DNA of 47,835 nucleotides from Rhodospirillales bacterium (GTDB lineage: Bacteria; Pseudomonadota; Alphaproteobacteria; Acetobacterales; Acetobacteraceae), in contig JANXVC010000070.1 in assembly GCA_025351925.1 (NCBI GenBank), positions 1 through 47,835 of the forward strand, in the 5' to 3' direction. This document shows positions 1 through 8,176 of this stretch, piece after piece. Under the pieces are notes generated by a model. It had not been told where the DNA came from. It made no database searches and was given only the letters and a program-made list of their open reading frames with translations. The first letter of the stretch is position 1; each line of letters opens with the position of its first letter. Both the position numbers and the translations under genes were made by a program.

Positions 1-1
1 C

Positions 2-379
2 TTGGCGCGCAGCCTGCAGAACATCCTGCAGGCTGGACTGGCGGGCCGCACCGAGCCGCGCACGTTCTTCACCCAACTGCGCGCGACCTTTGCCGCCGCC
101 GCCCGCGATCCGCAGCGCATTTCCGGGGCGCAGCGCATCGGCGCGTTGCTGGGCGAATACCTGGACGACCTGCCGTATCAGTCGGAGATTATGGATATCC
201 AGGAGGCCGACTGGATTGCCATGGGCGCGATTGCCCAGCGCACCGTGCTCAACAGCATCGAGGCGAAGCTGCGGCTGTATCAGGAGTTCCAGTCGAACGC
301 CGACCTTTGGGTGGATCTGTCGGGCTCACGCACTGCCGGGGAGGCGCTGTTCCCGGTGCCGATCGAAGCGCTGCCTTGA
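2..379 (+). CDS. C-terminal fragment of a PpkA-like (kinase/VWA) type VI secretion protein
   Basis: The 5' end lies outside the window; the frame is open from base 2 and stops at 377-379. The 125 visible residues are helical and soluble, with no membrane segment. They end in a block containing LDDLPYQSEIM, then EADW, then KLRLYQEFQSNADLWV, and close with PVPIEALP. I recognise this as resembling the extreme C-terminus of the VWA half of PpkA-type threonine kinases of type VI secretion, but no kinase or MIDAS motif is inside the window. The next genes encode a TagT/TagS/TagR-like set, which supports the reading. It could be another VWA protein without a kinase domain. Confidence 0.5.
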   Translation: MARSLQNILQAGLAGRTEPRTFFTQLRATFAAAARDPQRISGAQRIGALLGEYLDDLPYQSEIMDIQEADWIAMGAIAQRTVLNSIEAKLRLYQEFQSNADLWVDLSGSRTAGEALFPVPIEALP

Positions 380-392
380 ATGCAAACCTATC

Positions 393-1100
393 TTGAAAGT
401 GGGGCCGCTCCGCGCCGAGCGGGTCAGCCGCAGCGTCGCCGCCGCCGGAAGCCGGTTCACCCTGCTGATCGAGCGGTTCGAGGTCGCGCAGGGATCGCGG
501 GTTGCGGTCGTAGGCCCGTCCGGCTGCGGCAAAAGTACGCTGCTCGCCCTGCTGGCGCTGGCGCTGCGTCCGGATACTGGCGACGCGCTGACGCTTGCAG
601 GCACCGACGCGCTGGCATTGTGGCGCACGGGCCAGGGCAACGCACTGGCGGCGTTGCGGGCGCGCAGCGTGGGTTTCGTGCCGCAGACCGGCGCGCTGCT
701 GCCGTTCCTCACCCTGCGCGACAACATCCTGCTGCCGCAGCGTATCCTAAACCGCCTCGACACCGTGCGCGTCGCCGCATTGGCGGAACGGCTGGGCATT
801 GCGGCGATCCTGGACCGCATGCCAGCGGCGGTCTCGGTCGGTCAACGCCAGCGCTCGGCCATTGCCCGGGCGCTGGCGCACCGGCCCGGCGTGGTGCTGG
901 CCGACGAGCCGACGGCCTCGGTTCATCCGGCCCAGGCCGACGACATCCTGGACTTGCTGACCCGCACCGCTGCCGAGGACGGCGCGGCGCTGGTGATCAG
1001 CACGCATGACGCGGCGCGGGCGCTGGCGTCCGGCTATGCCATCGCACCATGCCAGCCCGACGCGGACGCGGTGCAAAGTCGGTTCTGCTGGCCGGCATGA
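393..1100 (+). CDS. tagT: ABC transporter ATPase, TagT-like
   Basis: A cytoplasmic nucleotide-binding subunit of a LolD/MacB-type ABC complex of about 235 residues. Visible motifs in order are Walker A GPSGCGKST, Q-loop FVPQ, a signature region VSVGQRQR, Walker B VVLADEP and the H-loop STHD. Two motifs are degenerate: the signature has SVGQ where SGGQ is usual, and the D-loop reads ASVHP without the usual Asp. The start is uncertain. The ATG at 380 is in another frame, so TTG 393 or GTG 399 must be used. The stop overlaps the next start as ATGA, so it is translationally coupled to the permease. The TagT assignment rests on the neighbours: a PpkA-like tail upstream and a SUMF1-fold protein downstream. 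Confidence 0.75.
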   Translation: MKVGPLRAERVSRSVAAAGSRFTLLIERFEVAQGSRVAVVGPSGCGKSTLLALLALALRPDTGDALTLAGTDALALWRTGQGNALAALRARSVGFVPQTGALLPFLTLRDNILLPQRILNRLDTVRVAALAERLGIAAILDRMPAAVSVGQRQRSAIARALAHRPGVVLADEPTASVHPAQADDILDLLTRTAAEDGAALVISTHDAARALASGYAIAPCQPDADAVQSRFCWPA

Positions 1101-2299
1101 CGCAGTGGGGCACCGCGATCCGGCTGGCAATGGCGGATTTACTGCACGAGCGGCTGCTGGCGGCGTGCACCATCCTGGCGCTGGCGGCCGTGCTGGCGCC
1201 GTTGGTGATCCTGGCTGGGCTGCGCGCCGGCGTCGTGCAGGGCCTGCGCGAGCTGCTGCTCGAGGATCCGCGGGTGCGCGAGGTGACGACCGCCGCCAAC
1301 CGCAGCTTCGACGCGGCCTTGTTGGCCCAGCTGGCCGCCCGGCCGGACGTCGCGTTTCTCGCCCCGCGCACCCGCGCCTTGGCGGCGAGCCTGCTGGTCG
1401 AACGGCCAGACGCGCCCGGCGCCGGAACGCGGGTCGAGCTGATCCCGACGGCGCCGGGTGACCCGCTGCTGCCAGTGGGTCCCTCGGTGACGGACAGCGT
1501 CGTGCTGACCGCCTCCGCCGCGGCACGGCTGCGGGTGGGCGCTGGCGACGCGCTCAGCGGGCGGCTGGCCCGTGTGCTGGAAGGCCGGCGGGAGAGCGTG
1601 CTGCTGGCGTTGACCGTGCAGGCCGTGGCGCCGCCGGCGGCGTTTTCGCGCGACGCCGCCTTCGTGCCGCTGGCCTTGGCGGTTTTGGTGGAGGATTTCC
1701 AAGACGGCCGCATTGGTCGGCCGGGCAATGCGGCGGCGTTGGCAGCGCCGGACCGTGCGGAGTACGCGGGCTTCCGCCTGTATGCCCGGCGGCTGGAGGA
1801 GGTCCCGGCGCTGGACGCGGCGCTGCAGGCCCAGGGGATTGAGGTCGTGTCGCGCGCCGCCGACGTCTCCGGCCTGCTGCGGGTGGACCGCAACTTGGGC
1901 CTATTGTTCGGGTTGGTCGCTGGCTTGGGCGGGCTGGGCTTCCTGGTCTCGTTGGGCGCCGGACTATGGGCGAACGTGGAGCGCAAGCGGGTGCCGCTGG
2001 CGCAGCTGCGCTTCCTGGGACTGCGAGCCGGGTCGTTGCGTCTGTTTCCGATGGCCCAGGCTGCGGTGCTGGCCGCATTGGGCGTGATTGCGGCGCTGGC
2101 GGCGGCAATGGCGGCGGCGGTCGTGGTGAACCGGGCCTTTGCCGGGACGCTCGCTCTGGACCGGCCGCTCTGCCTGATCACGCCGGGCCTCGCGGCGGCG
2201 GCGGCGGCGATCACCCTGGCCGGCGCCGTGCTGGTCGCCGCCGCTGCCGGAACCCGGGCCGCGCGGGTCGAACCCTGGGAGGGATTGAGCGCTCCATGA
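1097..2299 (+). CDS. tagS: FtsX/MacB-like ABC permease, TagS-like
   Basis: A 400-residue inner-membrane permease. It has one TM near residues 20-42, a long extracytoplasmic domain (about 45-265), then three TMs near 267-292, 317-344 and 360-385. This is the 1+3 layout of MacB/LolC-type permeases. The start ATG lies in an ATGA overlap with the ATPase stop, and the stop overlaps the next ATG in the same way, so ATPase, permease and SUMF1 protein form one coupled unit. In Pseudomonas aeruginosa TagS works with TagT and TagR upstream of the kinase PpkA; that role is inferred here from context. Such permeases usually pass a mechanical signal rather than pump a solute. Confidence 0.75.
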   Translation: MTQWGTAIRLAMADLLHERLLAACTILALAAVLAPLVILAGLRAGVVQGLRELLLEDPRVREVTTAANRSFDAALLAQLAARPDVAFLAPRTRALAASLLVERPDAPGAGTRVELIPTAPGDPLLPVGPSVTDSVVLTASAAARLRVGAGDALSGRLARVLEGRRESVLLALTVQAVAPPAAFSRDAAFVPLALAVLVEDFQDGRIGRPGNAAALAAPDRAEYAGFRLYARRLEEVPALDAALQAQGIEVVSRAADVSGLLRVDRNLGLLFGLVAGLGGLGFLVSLGAGLWANVERKRVPLAQLRFLGLRAGSLRLFPMAQAAVLAALGVIAALAAAMAAAVVVNRAFAGTLALDRPLCLITPGLAAAAAAITLAGAVLVAAAAGTRAARVEPWEGLSAP

Positions 2300-3849
2300 T
2301 ACCGAAGCATTTGGGGACACCGAAGCATCTGGCGCTGGCGGTCCTGCTGCTCGCCAACCCCGTCCAAGCCGCCGACTGGGACGCGCGCTGGTTCAACCCA
2401 CAGCCGGCGGATGGAGACCTGATTCTGCCGATGCCCTGCGGCGGCGCCATGGCGTTCCGCCCGGTCGATGTGCCCTCCGGCCCTGGGCCGCTCGACGACC
2501 GCGCACTGACGGAGGGACAGGCCGACACCGAGCAGGGTTATAGCGAATACCTGCACGGCGCGTTCCTGGCCGCGCCGTTCCCGATCCCCGGCGGCAGCGG
2601 GCGGCGGTTCTACATCGGCAAGTATGCCGTGACGCGGGACCAGTTCGACGCGCTTTCGGCCAAGTGCCCCGAGCCATCGGCAGCCGGACGCACGGCGCGC
2701 ACCTTGGTGTCCTGGCCGGACGCCGTCGCGTACACCGCGCACTGGTCGTCCTGGCTGTTGAAGAACGCCCGCGCCAGCCTGCCGCACCGGGGCGAGGCGA
2801 TCGGCTACGCGCGGCTGCCGACCGAGGACGAGTGGGAATATGCGGCCCGCGGCGGCGACCGCGTGACGGAGGAGCAGTTCCTGGGACCGGCCTGGCCAAT
2901 GCCGGAGGGGCCGGACCGCTACATCCTGGCCGGCAGCCGGGCGGCGGGGGGCCGGGTGGGCCAGGTCGGGCAGCGGCTGCCGAACCCGCTCGGCCTGTAT
3001 GACATGCTGGGCAATGCCGGGCAGATGATGCTGGAGCCGTATCGCATGAACCGCGTCGGCCGCCCGCACGGCCAGGCTGGCGGCATTTCGGTGCGCGGCG
3101 GCAACTACACGATGTCCAGCCCGGCCAGCCTGCATGTGGCGATGCGCGACGAGATCCCGCCGTTCGACGCTGCGACCGGCGAGCCGACCCGTCTTCCGAC
3201 AATCGGTTTCCGCCTGGTGCTGTCGGCAACAGCCGTGAGCGACCTACCGGAGGTCGAGCGCGCCCGCGCCGCATTCGCCGAGGTCAGTGGTGCGCGGCAG
3301 CAGGCAGGAGACGACCCGCGCGCCACGCTCGCAGCGCTCCGGGAACAGACGGCGGATGAGGGTCTGCGCCAGGGTCTGGACCGGCTCTCGGCGCGGCTCG
3401 CGAGCGATCAGCGGGAGCGTGCGGACGCCGCCAACGTCGCGTTGTTGGCGCAGTTGGAGGCGGGCGTGCTGCTGGCGCAGAATGTGTGGGACTTCACCAA
3501 CCGTGCGCGCATCCAGACTGACATCGGGCGGGACCTGAAACAGCCGGACGACCAGCGGATCGCCAAGGAGGCGGCGGCGCGCAACCTGGCGCAGGCGGAC
3601 GCGTCGATGGACGGCTACATGCGCCTGGTGCGGCAGATTGCGACCGGTCCGGCCCGGCAGGCGATCGCGGCGCAGTTGGGAGTGCTGCGGCAGGAGGTCA
3701 CGGCGCGGTCGCAGAGCACGATGCTGCCGTTCCTACCGGTCCTGCAGCAGCACGCGACGACGCTTGTCGAGGGCCGCCCGGTGCAGCGTGAGGCGGCGAA
3801 GGGACAGATTACGGCATTGACCCGTGCCGAGGTTCAGGGCGCGCGTTAG
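2296..3849 (+). CDS. tagR: Exported SUMF1/FGE-fold protein, TagR-like
   Basis: A 517-residue protein with an N-terminal signal peptide ending near NPVQA (residue 25), so it is probably periplasmic. The formylglycine-generating-enzyme fold spans about residues 45-305. Landmarks are RLPTEDEWEYAARGG (173-187), LGLYDMLGNAGQMM, VRGGNY and IGFRLV. The paired Cys of catalytic FGE are not seen, so it is probably a binding or regulatory relative, as TagR is. Residues 305-517 form an alanine/arginine/glutamine-rich helical tail that typical FGEs lack. The gene starts in an ATGA overlap with the permease. Its 3' end overlaps the convergent lipoprotein gene by four bases. Confidence 0.75.
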   Translation: MIPKHLGTPKHLALAVLLLANPVQAADWDARWFNPQPADGDLILPMPCGGAMAFRPVDVPSGPGPLDDRALTEGQADTEQGYSEYLHGAFLAAPFPIPGGSGRRFYIGKYAVTRDQFDALSAKCPEPSAAGRTARTLVSWPDAVAYTAHWSSWLLKNARASLPHRGEAIGYARLPTEDEWEYAARGGDRVTEEQFLGPAWPMPEGPDRYILAGSRAAGGRVGQVGQRLPNPLGLYDMLGNAGQMMLEPYRMNRVGRPHGQAGGISVRGGNYTMSSPASLHVAMRDEIPPFDAATGEPTRLPTIGFRLVLSATAVSDLPEVERARAAFAEVSGARQQAGDDPRATLAALREQTADEGLRQGLDRLSARLASDQRERADAANVALLAQLEAGVLLAQNVWDFTNRARIQTDIGRDLKQPDDQRIAKEAAARNLAQADASMDGYMRLVRQIATGPARQAIAAQLGVLRQEVTARSQSTMLPFLPVLQQHATTLVEGRPVQREAAKGQITALTRAEVQGAR

Positions 3850-4319
3850 ATGCCCGAGAGCTGATCGGTCAGGCGCCGCCGCTGCGCATCGAGTTCGCGA
3901 ACCTGTTCCTCGGTCGCGCTGCCCTGCAGGCCGGCGCGCTGACGCTGCAAAGCGTCCAGCTCGGCTTGTGCGTCGCTTAACCGGACCTGATCCAGACTAC
4001 CATGGGCGCGAGCGGCATTGAGGCGTGCGCGGAGTTGCGCGGTCTGCTGATCGAACGCTCCCAAACGCCGGCGGGCCTGGTCACGCGTAAGCAGCGCCTG
4101 GCTGGCCCGCGCGCCCTCGTTCTGCGCCTGGGCACGGCTCTGCAAGGCGGCCGCGTTCTGCTGCGCGAGCTCGGATTGCTGGTTTTGGTTACGTGTGGCG
4201 AAGCTGCCGGACGCCTCGCAGCCGATCCCACTGAGGAACCCAGCCTGTGAGGGATCGCATTGCTGTGCGCTGCATGCTGAAAGCCCGAGCAAGACGCCGC
4301 AAACGAGCAGCCGCCTCAT
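3846..4319 (-). CDS. Small coiled-coil lipoprotein of unknown function
   Basis: 157 residues with a lipoprotein signal ending in the lipobox LSAC (Cys16). The remainder is rich in Gln, Ala, Arg and Glu with heptad-like spacing, suggesting a long helix or coiled coil in the periplasm. Its start overlaps the stop of the upstream lipoprotein gene as ATGA, so the two are co-transcribed. The pair converges on the TagR-like gene with no room for a terminator. In P. aeruginosa the TagRST set includes an outer-membrane lipoprotein, TagQ; one of this pair could fill that role, but I see no sequence proof. Confidence 0.75.
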   Translation of the reverse strand: MRRLLVCGVLLGLSACSAQQCDPSQAGFLSGIGCEASGSFATRNQNQQSELAQQNAAALQSRAQAQNEGARASQALLTRDQARRRLGAFDQQTAQLRARLNAARAHGSLDQVRLSDAQAELDALQRQRAGLQGSATEEQVRELDAQRRRLTDQLSGI

Positions 4320-5020
4320 GCCGATGCGCCTGCCAGGGCCAGGTTCATCTTCACCCGGCTCTGCTCCAACTGCGAGCGGGATGCCTCGACATCCGACGCC
4401 GAGCCGGCAAACCGCCCGCTGTTGCTGCCGGGCGCAACGCGCGCGTTCTGCCGCATCGTGGACGCGGATTTCTGCGCCTCATTGATTTGGCTTGTGATCA
4501 TGCTGCTATCCGCCTGATATTTGGCAAGTCCCGCCCGGTATTGCGCCTGGGTGATCTGCCCCGCCCGAAGCTGTTTGCTTAACCGGCTCGCGTCGGCGGT
4601 TGCCTGATCGGCGATCTCCTGGGACGCGTGTGCCGAGGACCGGAATGCGTCCGCGTCTGCCGACGCCCTCTGGATCGCCTCGTTGAACTGCGCCTCGCTG
4701 CTCGATCGGTTCAGGTTGTTGCTCGCCACGGCATAGCCAGCGCCGGCACCCAGCGCGCCACCCGCAGCGGCGCCGATCAGCGCGGCTTGGCCGCGGTTGC
4801 GTCCGCCCAACGCCAGGCCAGCGAGGCCGCCCAGCAACGCCCCGGCGCCCGCACCCTCGCCGATGGTCTGATTGAACCGCGCATTAGATTGGCGGAGCTG
4901 ATTCTGCGCCGGGCTGAGGCTTTGGTCGTAACCGCCCCCGGCGGCGCACCCGGCGAGCAGAAGACCAGCTGACGCCAGGAACGCAATAGTCTGCAGCCGG
5001 AGCCTGGACAACCACGACAT
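4316..5020 (-). CDS. Glycine-zipper lipoprotein, possible TagQ analogue
   Basis: 234 residues. The start at 5018-5020 was chosen because it puts a standard signal (SRLRLQTIAFLASAGLL) directly before the lipobox LAGC (Cys25); an in-frame start 12 codons upstream would spoil that signal. After the lipobox comes a glycine-zipper stretch (about residues 55-100, repeats such as GAGAGALLGG and GAAAGGALGAGAG), typical of small envelope proteins that insert in or oligomerise at membranes. The C-terminal half is helical and polar. It is the first gene of a two-lipoprotein operon. The link to type VI signalling is positional only. Confidence 0.7.
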   Translation of the reverse strand: MSWLSRLRLQTIAFLASAGLLLAGCAAGGGYDQSLSPAQNQLRQSNARFNQTIGEGAGAGALLGGLAGLALGGRNRGQAALIGAAAGGALGAGAGYAVASNNLNRSSSEAQFNEAIQRASADADAFRSSAHASQEIADQATADASRLSKQLRAGQITQAQYRAGLAKYQADSSMITSQINEAQKSASTMRQNARVAPGSNSGRFAGSASDVEASRSQLEQSRVKMNLALAGASA

Positions 5021-5055
5021 GATGCAACGATCCTCCGACGACCAGTAACGCTGCA

Positions 5056-5088
5056 CGCTAACACGAGCGGTTCCGTAACGGAATAGCG
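5056..5088. promoter_or_regulatory. Nested inverted repeat upstream of the lipoprotein pair
   Basis: Outer arms CGCTA (5056-5060) and TAGCG (5084-5088) flank a tight inner palindrome TTCCGTAACGGAA (5071-5083). It sits in the 85-base gap between the end of the NodT gene and the start of the lipoprotein gene, both on the minus strand. It could be an operator or a small hairpin. There is no T-run, so an intrinsic terminator is unlikely. Confidence 0.3.
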
Positions 5089-5105
5089 TCGCCGTTCACC
5101 GGGCT

Positions 5106-6641
5106 TCAGGGTCGTGCAACCGCTTCTTTCACGGGGAAATCCACCTCCCATCCGCCGCCAAGCGCCTTGTAAAGCGACACCAGGTTGGCCGACACGGTCG
5201 CCGTGCTGTCGGACAGCTGCTGCTCCGCCGCCAACACCGTGCGTTGCGCCGTCAGCACCTCCAGAAAGTCGGACACGCCCTGGCGGAACCGGCTCTGCGC
5301 CAGGTTGAGCGCCCGGCGGCTCTGCACTACCTGCTCGGCCAGGCGGCTGCGCCGGCGCTGCTCGGCGGCGTAGGCGATCAGCGCGTTGTCCACGTCGGTG
5401 AAGGCCTGCAGCACGGTCTTCTGGTAGTTGATCGCCGCCTCCTGCTGCTGCGCCTCCCGCAGCTCCACGGTGCGGCGCAGCCGTCCGCCCTCGAAGATCG
5501 GGATCGTCAGACTGGGGCCGAACGAATAGGTATTGGCGGAAAATCCGAGATTCCGCACCTGCAGCGCCTGGAGCGCCACGCTGCCGGACAGGGTCAGCTT
5601 CGGGTAGAAATCCGCTTTCGCCATGCCGATGTCGGCGGTCGCGGCATGGAGCTGAGCCTCGGCCTGCCGGATGTCCGGGCGGCGCCGGGCCAGCTCCGAC
5701 GGCACACCGATCGGCACGCGGGGCGGCACGGGCGGCACCGGCTTGCGTGGGGAAAGCTCGGACTGGAGAGCGGCCGGCGGCATGCCCAGCAGCAGGCCGA
5801 TCGCGTTGATCGACTGCGCCTCCTGTTGCTCCAGCTGCGGAATGTTGGCGGCCGTCGCTTCAAGCTGCGCACGGGCGTTGGCGACGTCGAGGTCGGTCGC
5901 CAGCCCGCCGCGGGCGCGTTCGATCGTCAGCTTGACGCTCTGCTCGGCAGTCGAGAGGTTGTCCCGGGTGAGCCGCAGCGTCTCCTGGGTGCCGCGAAGC
6001 TGCACGTAGTCGCGCGCCACCTCGGCGATCGAGGACAAGAGCTGGGCGCGCTGTGCCTCGGTGGAGGCCTCGAGCGAGGCGTCGGCGCTCTCCACGGCGC
6101 GGCGCACCCGGCCCCACAGATCGAGCTCCCACGATGCGTCAAAGCCGCCCTGGAACAGGTCGAACGGGGCGAGAGGAACGGTGGACGGGATGCCGCCCTG
6201 CCGGCCGCCGAGGCCGTTCGACTGCGTGCCGGCAGTGCCTCCGCCAGCGCCGCCCCCGGACCCGCCGAAGATGCTGATGACGCCCTGCTTGCTCTGGCGT
6301 TCACGGGTGTAGGAGGCATTACCGTTGAGTTGGGGAAACTGGTCTGCCGCGGTGATGCCGCGCTGCGCCCGGCTCTGCGCCAGCCGGGAGGTTGCAGCGC
6401 GCACGTCGAGGTTCCCGGCGGCGACCCGGCGCACCAAGCTGGTCAGCGCCGGGTCGTTGAACCGCGTCCACCACTCGGCATCCACCGGCTCGGCCACCGG
6501 CATCGACGCCTCCAGCCGTGCCGTCCCGCGGCGCGCACCGAACCAGGCGGCCGGCGACCACAGGCTGGGCCGCTCGAAATTCGGGCCGACGGTACAGCCG
6601 CAAAGCACTAGGGCAGCGATTGGAGATAACTTAGTGGCCAC
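5106..6641 (-). CDS. Outer-membrane efflux channel lipoprotein, NodT/OprM family
   Basis: About 511 residues; a TolC-like channel that completes a tripartite drug exporter. GTG at 6641 is taken as the start because it begins a lipoprotein signal with lipobox LCGC (Cys16), followed by TVGPNFERP, the conserved opening of NodT-family proteins. Two helical repeats follow; ANARAQLEAT and RRPDIRQAEAQLHAATADIG are family landmarks in the repeats, and a Gly-rich loop (GGSGGGAGGGTAG) lies in the first. The GTG overlaps the last codons of emrB, so the gene is coupled to it. It could also serve the RND pump at 10242-13391, which lacks its own channel gene. Confidence 0.9.
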   Translation of the reverse strand: MATKLSPIAALVLCGCTVGPNFERPSLWSPAAWFGARRGTARLEASMPVAEPVDAEWWTRFNDPALTSLVRRVAAGNLDVRAATSRLAQSRAQRGITAADQFPQLNGNASYTRERQSKQGVISIFGGSGGGAGGGTAGTQSNGLGGRQGGIPSTVPLAPFDLFQGGFDASWELDLWGRVRRAVESADASLEASTEAQRAQLLSSIAEVARDYVQLRGTQETLRLTRDNLSTAEQSVKLTIERARGGLATDLDVANARAQLEATAANIPQLEQQEAQSINAIGLLLGMPPAALQSELSPRKPVPPVPPRVPIGVPSELARRRPDIRQAEAQLHAATADIGMAKADFYPKLTLSGSVALQALQVRNLGFSANTYSFGPSLTIPIFEGGRLRRTVELREAQQQEAAINYQKTVLQAFTDVDNALIAYAAEQRRRSRLAEQVVQSRRALNLAQSRFRQGVSDFLEVLTAQRTVLAAEQQLSDSTATVSANLVSLYKALGGGWEVDFPVKEAVARP

Positions 6642-8163
6642 CCGCCGGAACCCCTTTCGGGAGGTTTGGCAAAAACAGCACGAGGGGTGCCGCTGCCAGT
6701 GCAATCACCGCCAAAATCGTGAATACGTCAAGGTAGCTCAGGATTGTCGCCTGGCGCTGCACCGCCTGAGCGATGGGCCCGAGCGGCACGCCGAACCCGT
6801 AGCCGTTATACGGGGTGATGTGCTCTGCAAGTCGCTCATGATGGAACTGACCACGCCATTGCAGCTGCGTAGTGGCGATCGACACGCCGAAGCTGCCGCC
6901 CAGGTTGCGCATCAGGTTGATAATGGCGCTGGCGTCGCTGTTCTTGTCGGGCGGAACCCCGGTGAATTGCACCGCCGATAGCGGGATGAAGATGAACGGC
7001 AGCCAAAACACCTGCAGCATGCGGGACAGCGATATGTTCCAGAATGACACCTGGATATCCAGGCCGGACGCGTAGTTCAGCGCGCCGGCTGTCCCGATCA
7101 GCGCCGAGAAGATCAGCCATTTGGGCTGGATCAGCCGCCCGGTGACGAGCCCGGCAATCGGCATGATGAACAACGAGATGATGCCCCCCATGCCCAAAGT
7201 CAGGCCCGCGGTGGTCGCGTCGTAGCCCATCAGCTCCTGCGTCATCTGAGGCAGGAGCTGCGTGGTCGAGATGATGATGAAGCCGAACAGGAACATGACG
7301 ACATTGCTGATCGCGAATGCCGGGATCTTGAGCAGCCGCAGGTTCATGACGGGCTGCGGATGCACCAGCTCCCAGATGACCAAGCCGATCAGGCTGGCGG
7401 CAGCAATGATGCTGAACGTCAGGATGAACGGAGAGCTGAACCCGTCATTGCGCTCGAAGCGGTCGAGTACGACCTGCAGGGCGCCGAAGCCGAGCGCCAC
7501 CAGGGCGAAGCCGAGATAGTCGATTTTTAGGCCGCGCGCGATCAGCTTACGGCGGTCTGCCTGCACGGTCTCGGAATCATAGACGAACAGCCAGGTCAGC
7601 ACGAGCGACAGGGCGCCGAATGGCAGGTTGATCAGGAATACCCAGTGCCAAGAGTAGCTGTCGGTGAGCCAGCCGCCCAGCACCGGGCCGACGGCCGGCG
7701 CGGTCACGACGGTGAAGCCGTAAAGCGAGAACGCCAGCGCCCGCTGTTTCGGTGTGAAGCTGTCGGCGAAGATGGACTGTTCAGTAGGAGCCAGGCCGCC
7801 GCCGCCGATGCCCTGCAGCACCCGGAACAGCAGCATCATCGGCAGGCTGGTCGCGAACGCGCAGAGGATCGACGCCACGGTGAACAGCGCGACGCAGCCC
7901 ATATAGAAACGCTTGCGGCCGATCACGTTCGATAGCCAGCCGCTGATCGGCAGGATGATCGCGTTGCTGACAAGGTAGCTGGTGACGATGTAGGTGCTCT
8001 CGTCCTGACCAGCCGCGAGGCTGCCGGCGATGTGACGCAGCGCCACGTTGGCGATGGTGGTGTCCAGCACCTCCATGAACGTCGCGATCGACACGACGAC
8101 CGCCAGCAGCCAGGGCGAATTTGGCCCGGCGGCGGACCGCGGCAGCTCCGAGCTGTCAGCCAT
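6631..8163 (-). CDS. emrB: EmrB/QacA-type MFS multidrug transporter (DHA2, 14 TM)
   Basis: A 510-residue inner-membrane proton-coupled drug exporter. DHA2 landmarks are visible: LDTTIANVALRHIAG in TM1, a loop-2/3 motif around GRKRFYMG, GIGGGGLAPTEQSIF, and a motif-C region VTAPAVGPVLGGWL. Hydrophobic segments are consistent with 14 TMs. It lies between an EmrA-type adaptor (13-base gap) and a NodT channel gene whose GTG start overlaps its stop, giving a complete EmrA-EmrB-outer-membrane set. No MarR/TetR regulator is adjacent. The substrate cannot be read from sequence. Confidence 0.93.
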   Translation of the reverse strand: MADSSELPRSAAGPNSPWLLAVVVSIATFMEVLDTTIANVALRHIAGSLAAGQDESTYIVTSYLVSNAIILPISGWLSNVIGRKRFYMGCVALFTVASILCAFATSLPMMLLFRVLQGIGGGGLAPTEQSIFADSFTPKQRALAFSLYGFTVVTAPAVGPVLGGWLTDSYSWHWVFLINLPFGALSLVLTWLFVYDSETVQADRRKLIARGLKIDYLGFALVALGFGALQVVLDRFERNDGFSSPFILTFSIIAAASLIGLVIWELVHPQPVMNLRLLKIPAFAISNVVMFLFGFIIISTTQLLPQMTQELMGYDATTAGLTLGMGGIISLFIMPIAGLVTGRLIQPKWLIFSALIGTAGALNYASGLDIQVSFWNISLSRMLQVFWLPFIFIPLSAVQFTGVPPDKNSDASAIINLMRNLGGSFGVSIATTQLQWRGQFHHERLAEHITPYNGYGFGVPLGPIAQAVQRQATILSYLDVFTILAVIALAAAPLVLFLPNLPKGVPAGGH

Positions 8164-8176
8164 CAGACGCCGCTCG

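Noticed and set aside
380-1009. ATG-started frame directly after the PpkA-like stop
   Set aside because: Its translation is Arg/Gly/Ala-rich noise. The ABC ATPase motifs are in a different frame starting from TTG 393 or GTG 399.
997-3135. Open frame of over 700 codons on the minus strand opposite the permease and TagR-like genes
   Set aside because: The translation is low-complexity Arg/Ala/Pro/Ser with no family motif; it is the GC-rich mirror of well-supported genes on the plus strand.
5244-6611. 455-codon plus-strand frame opposite the NodT gene
   Set aside because: No recognisable domain and atypical composition; the NodT family sequence on the minus strand explains the region.
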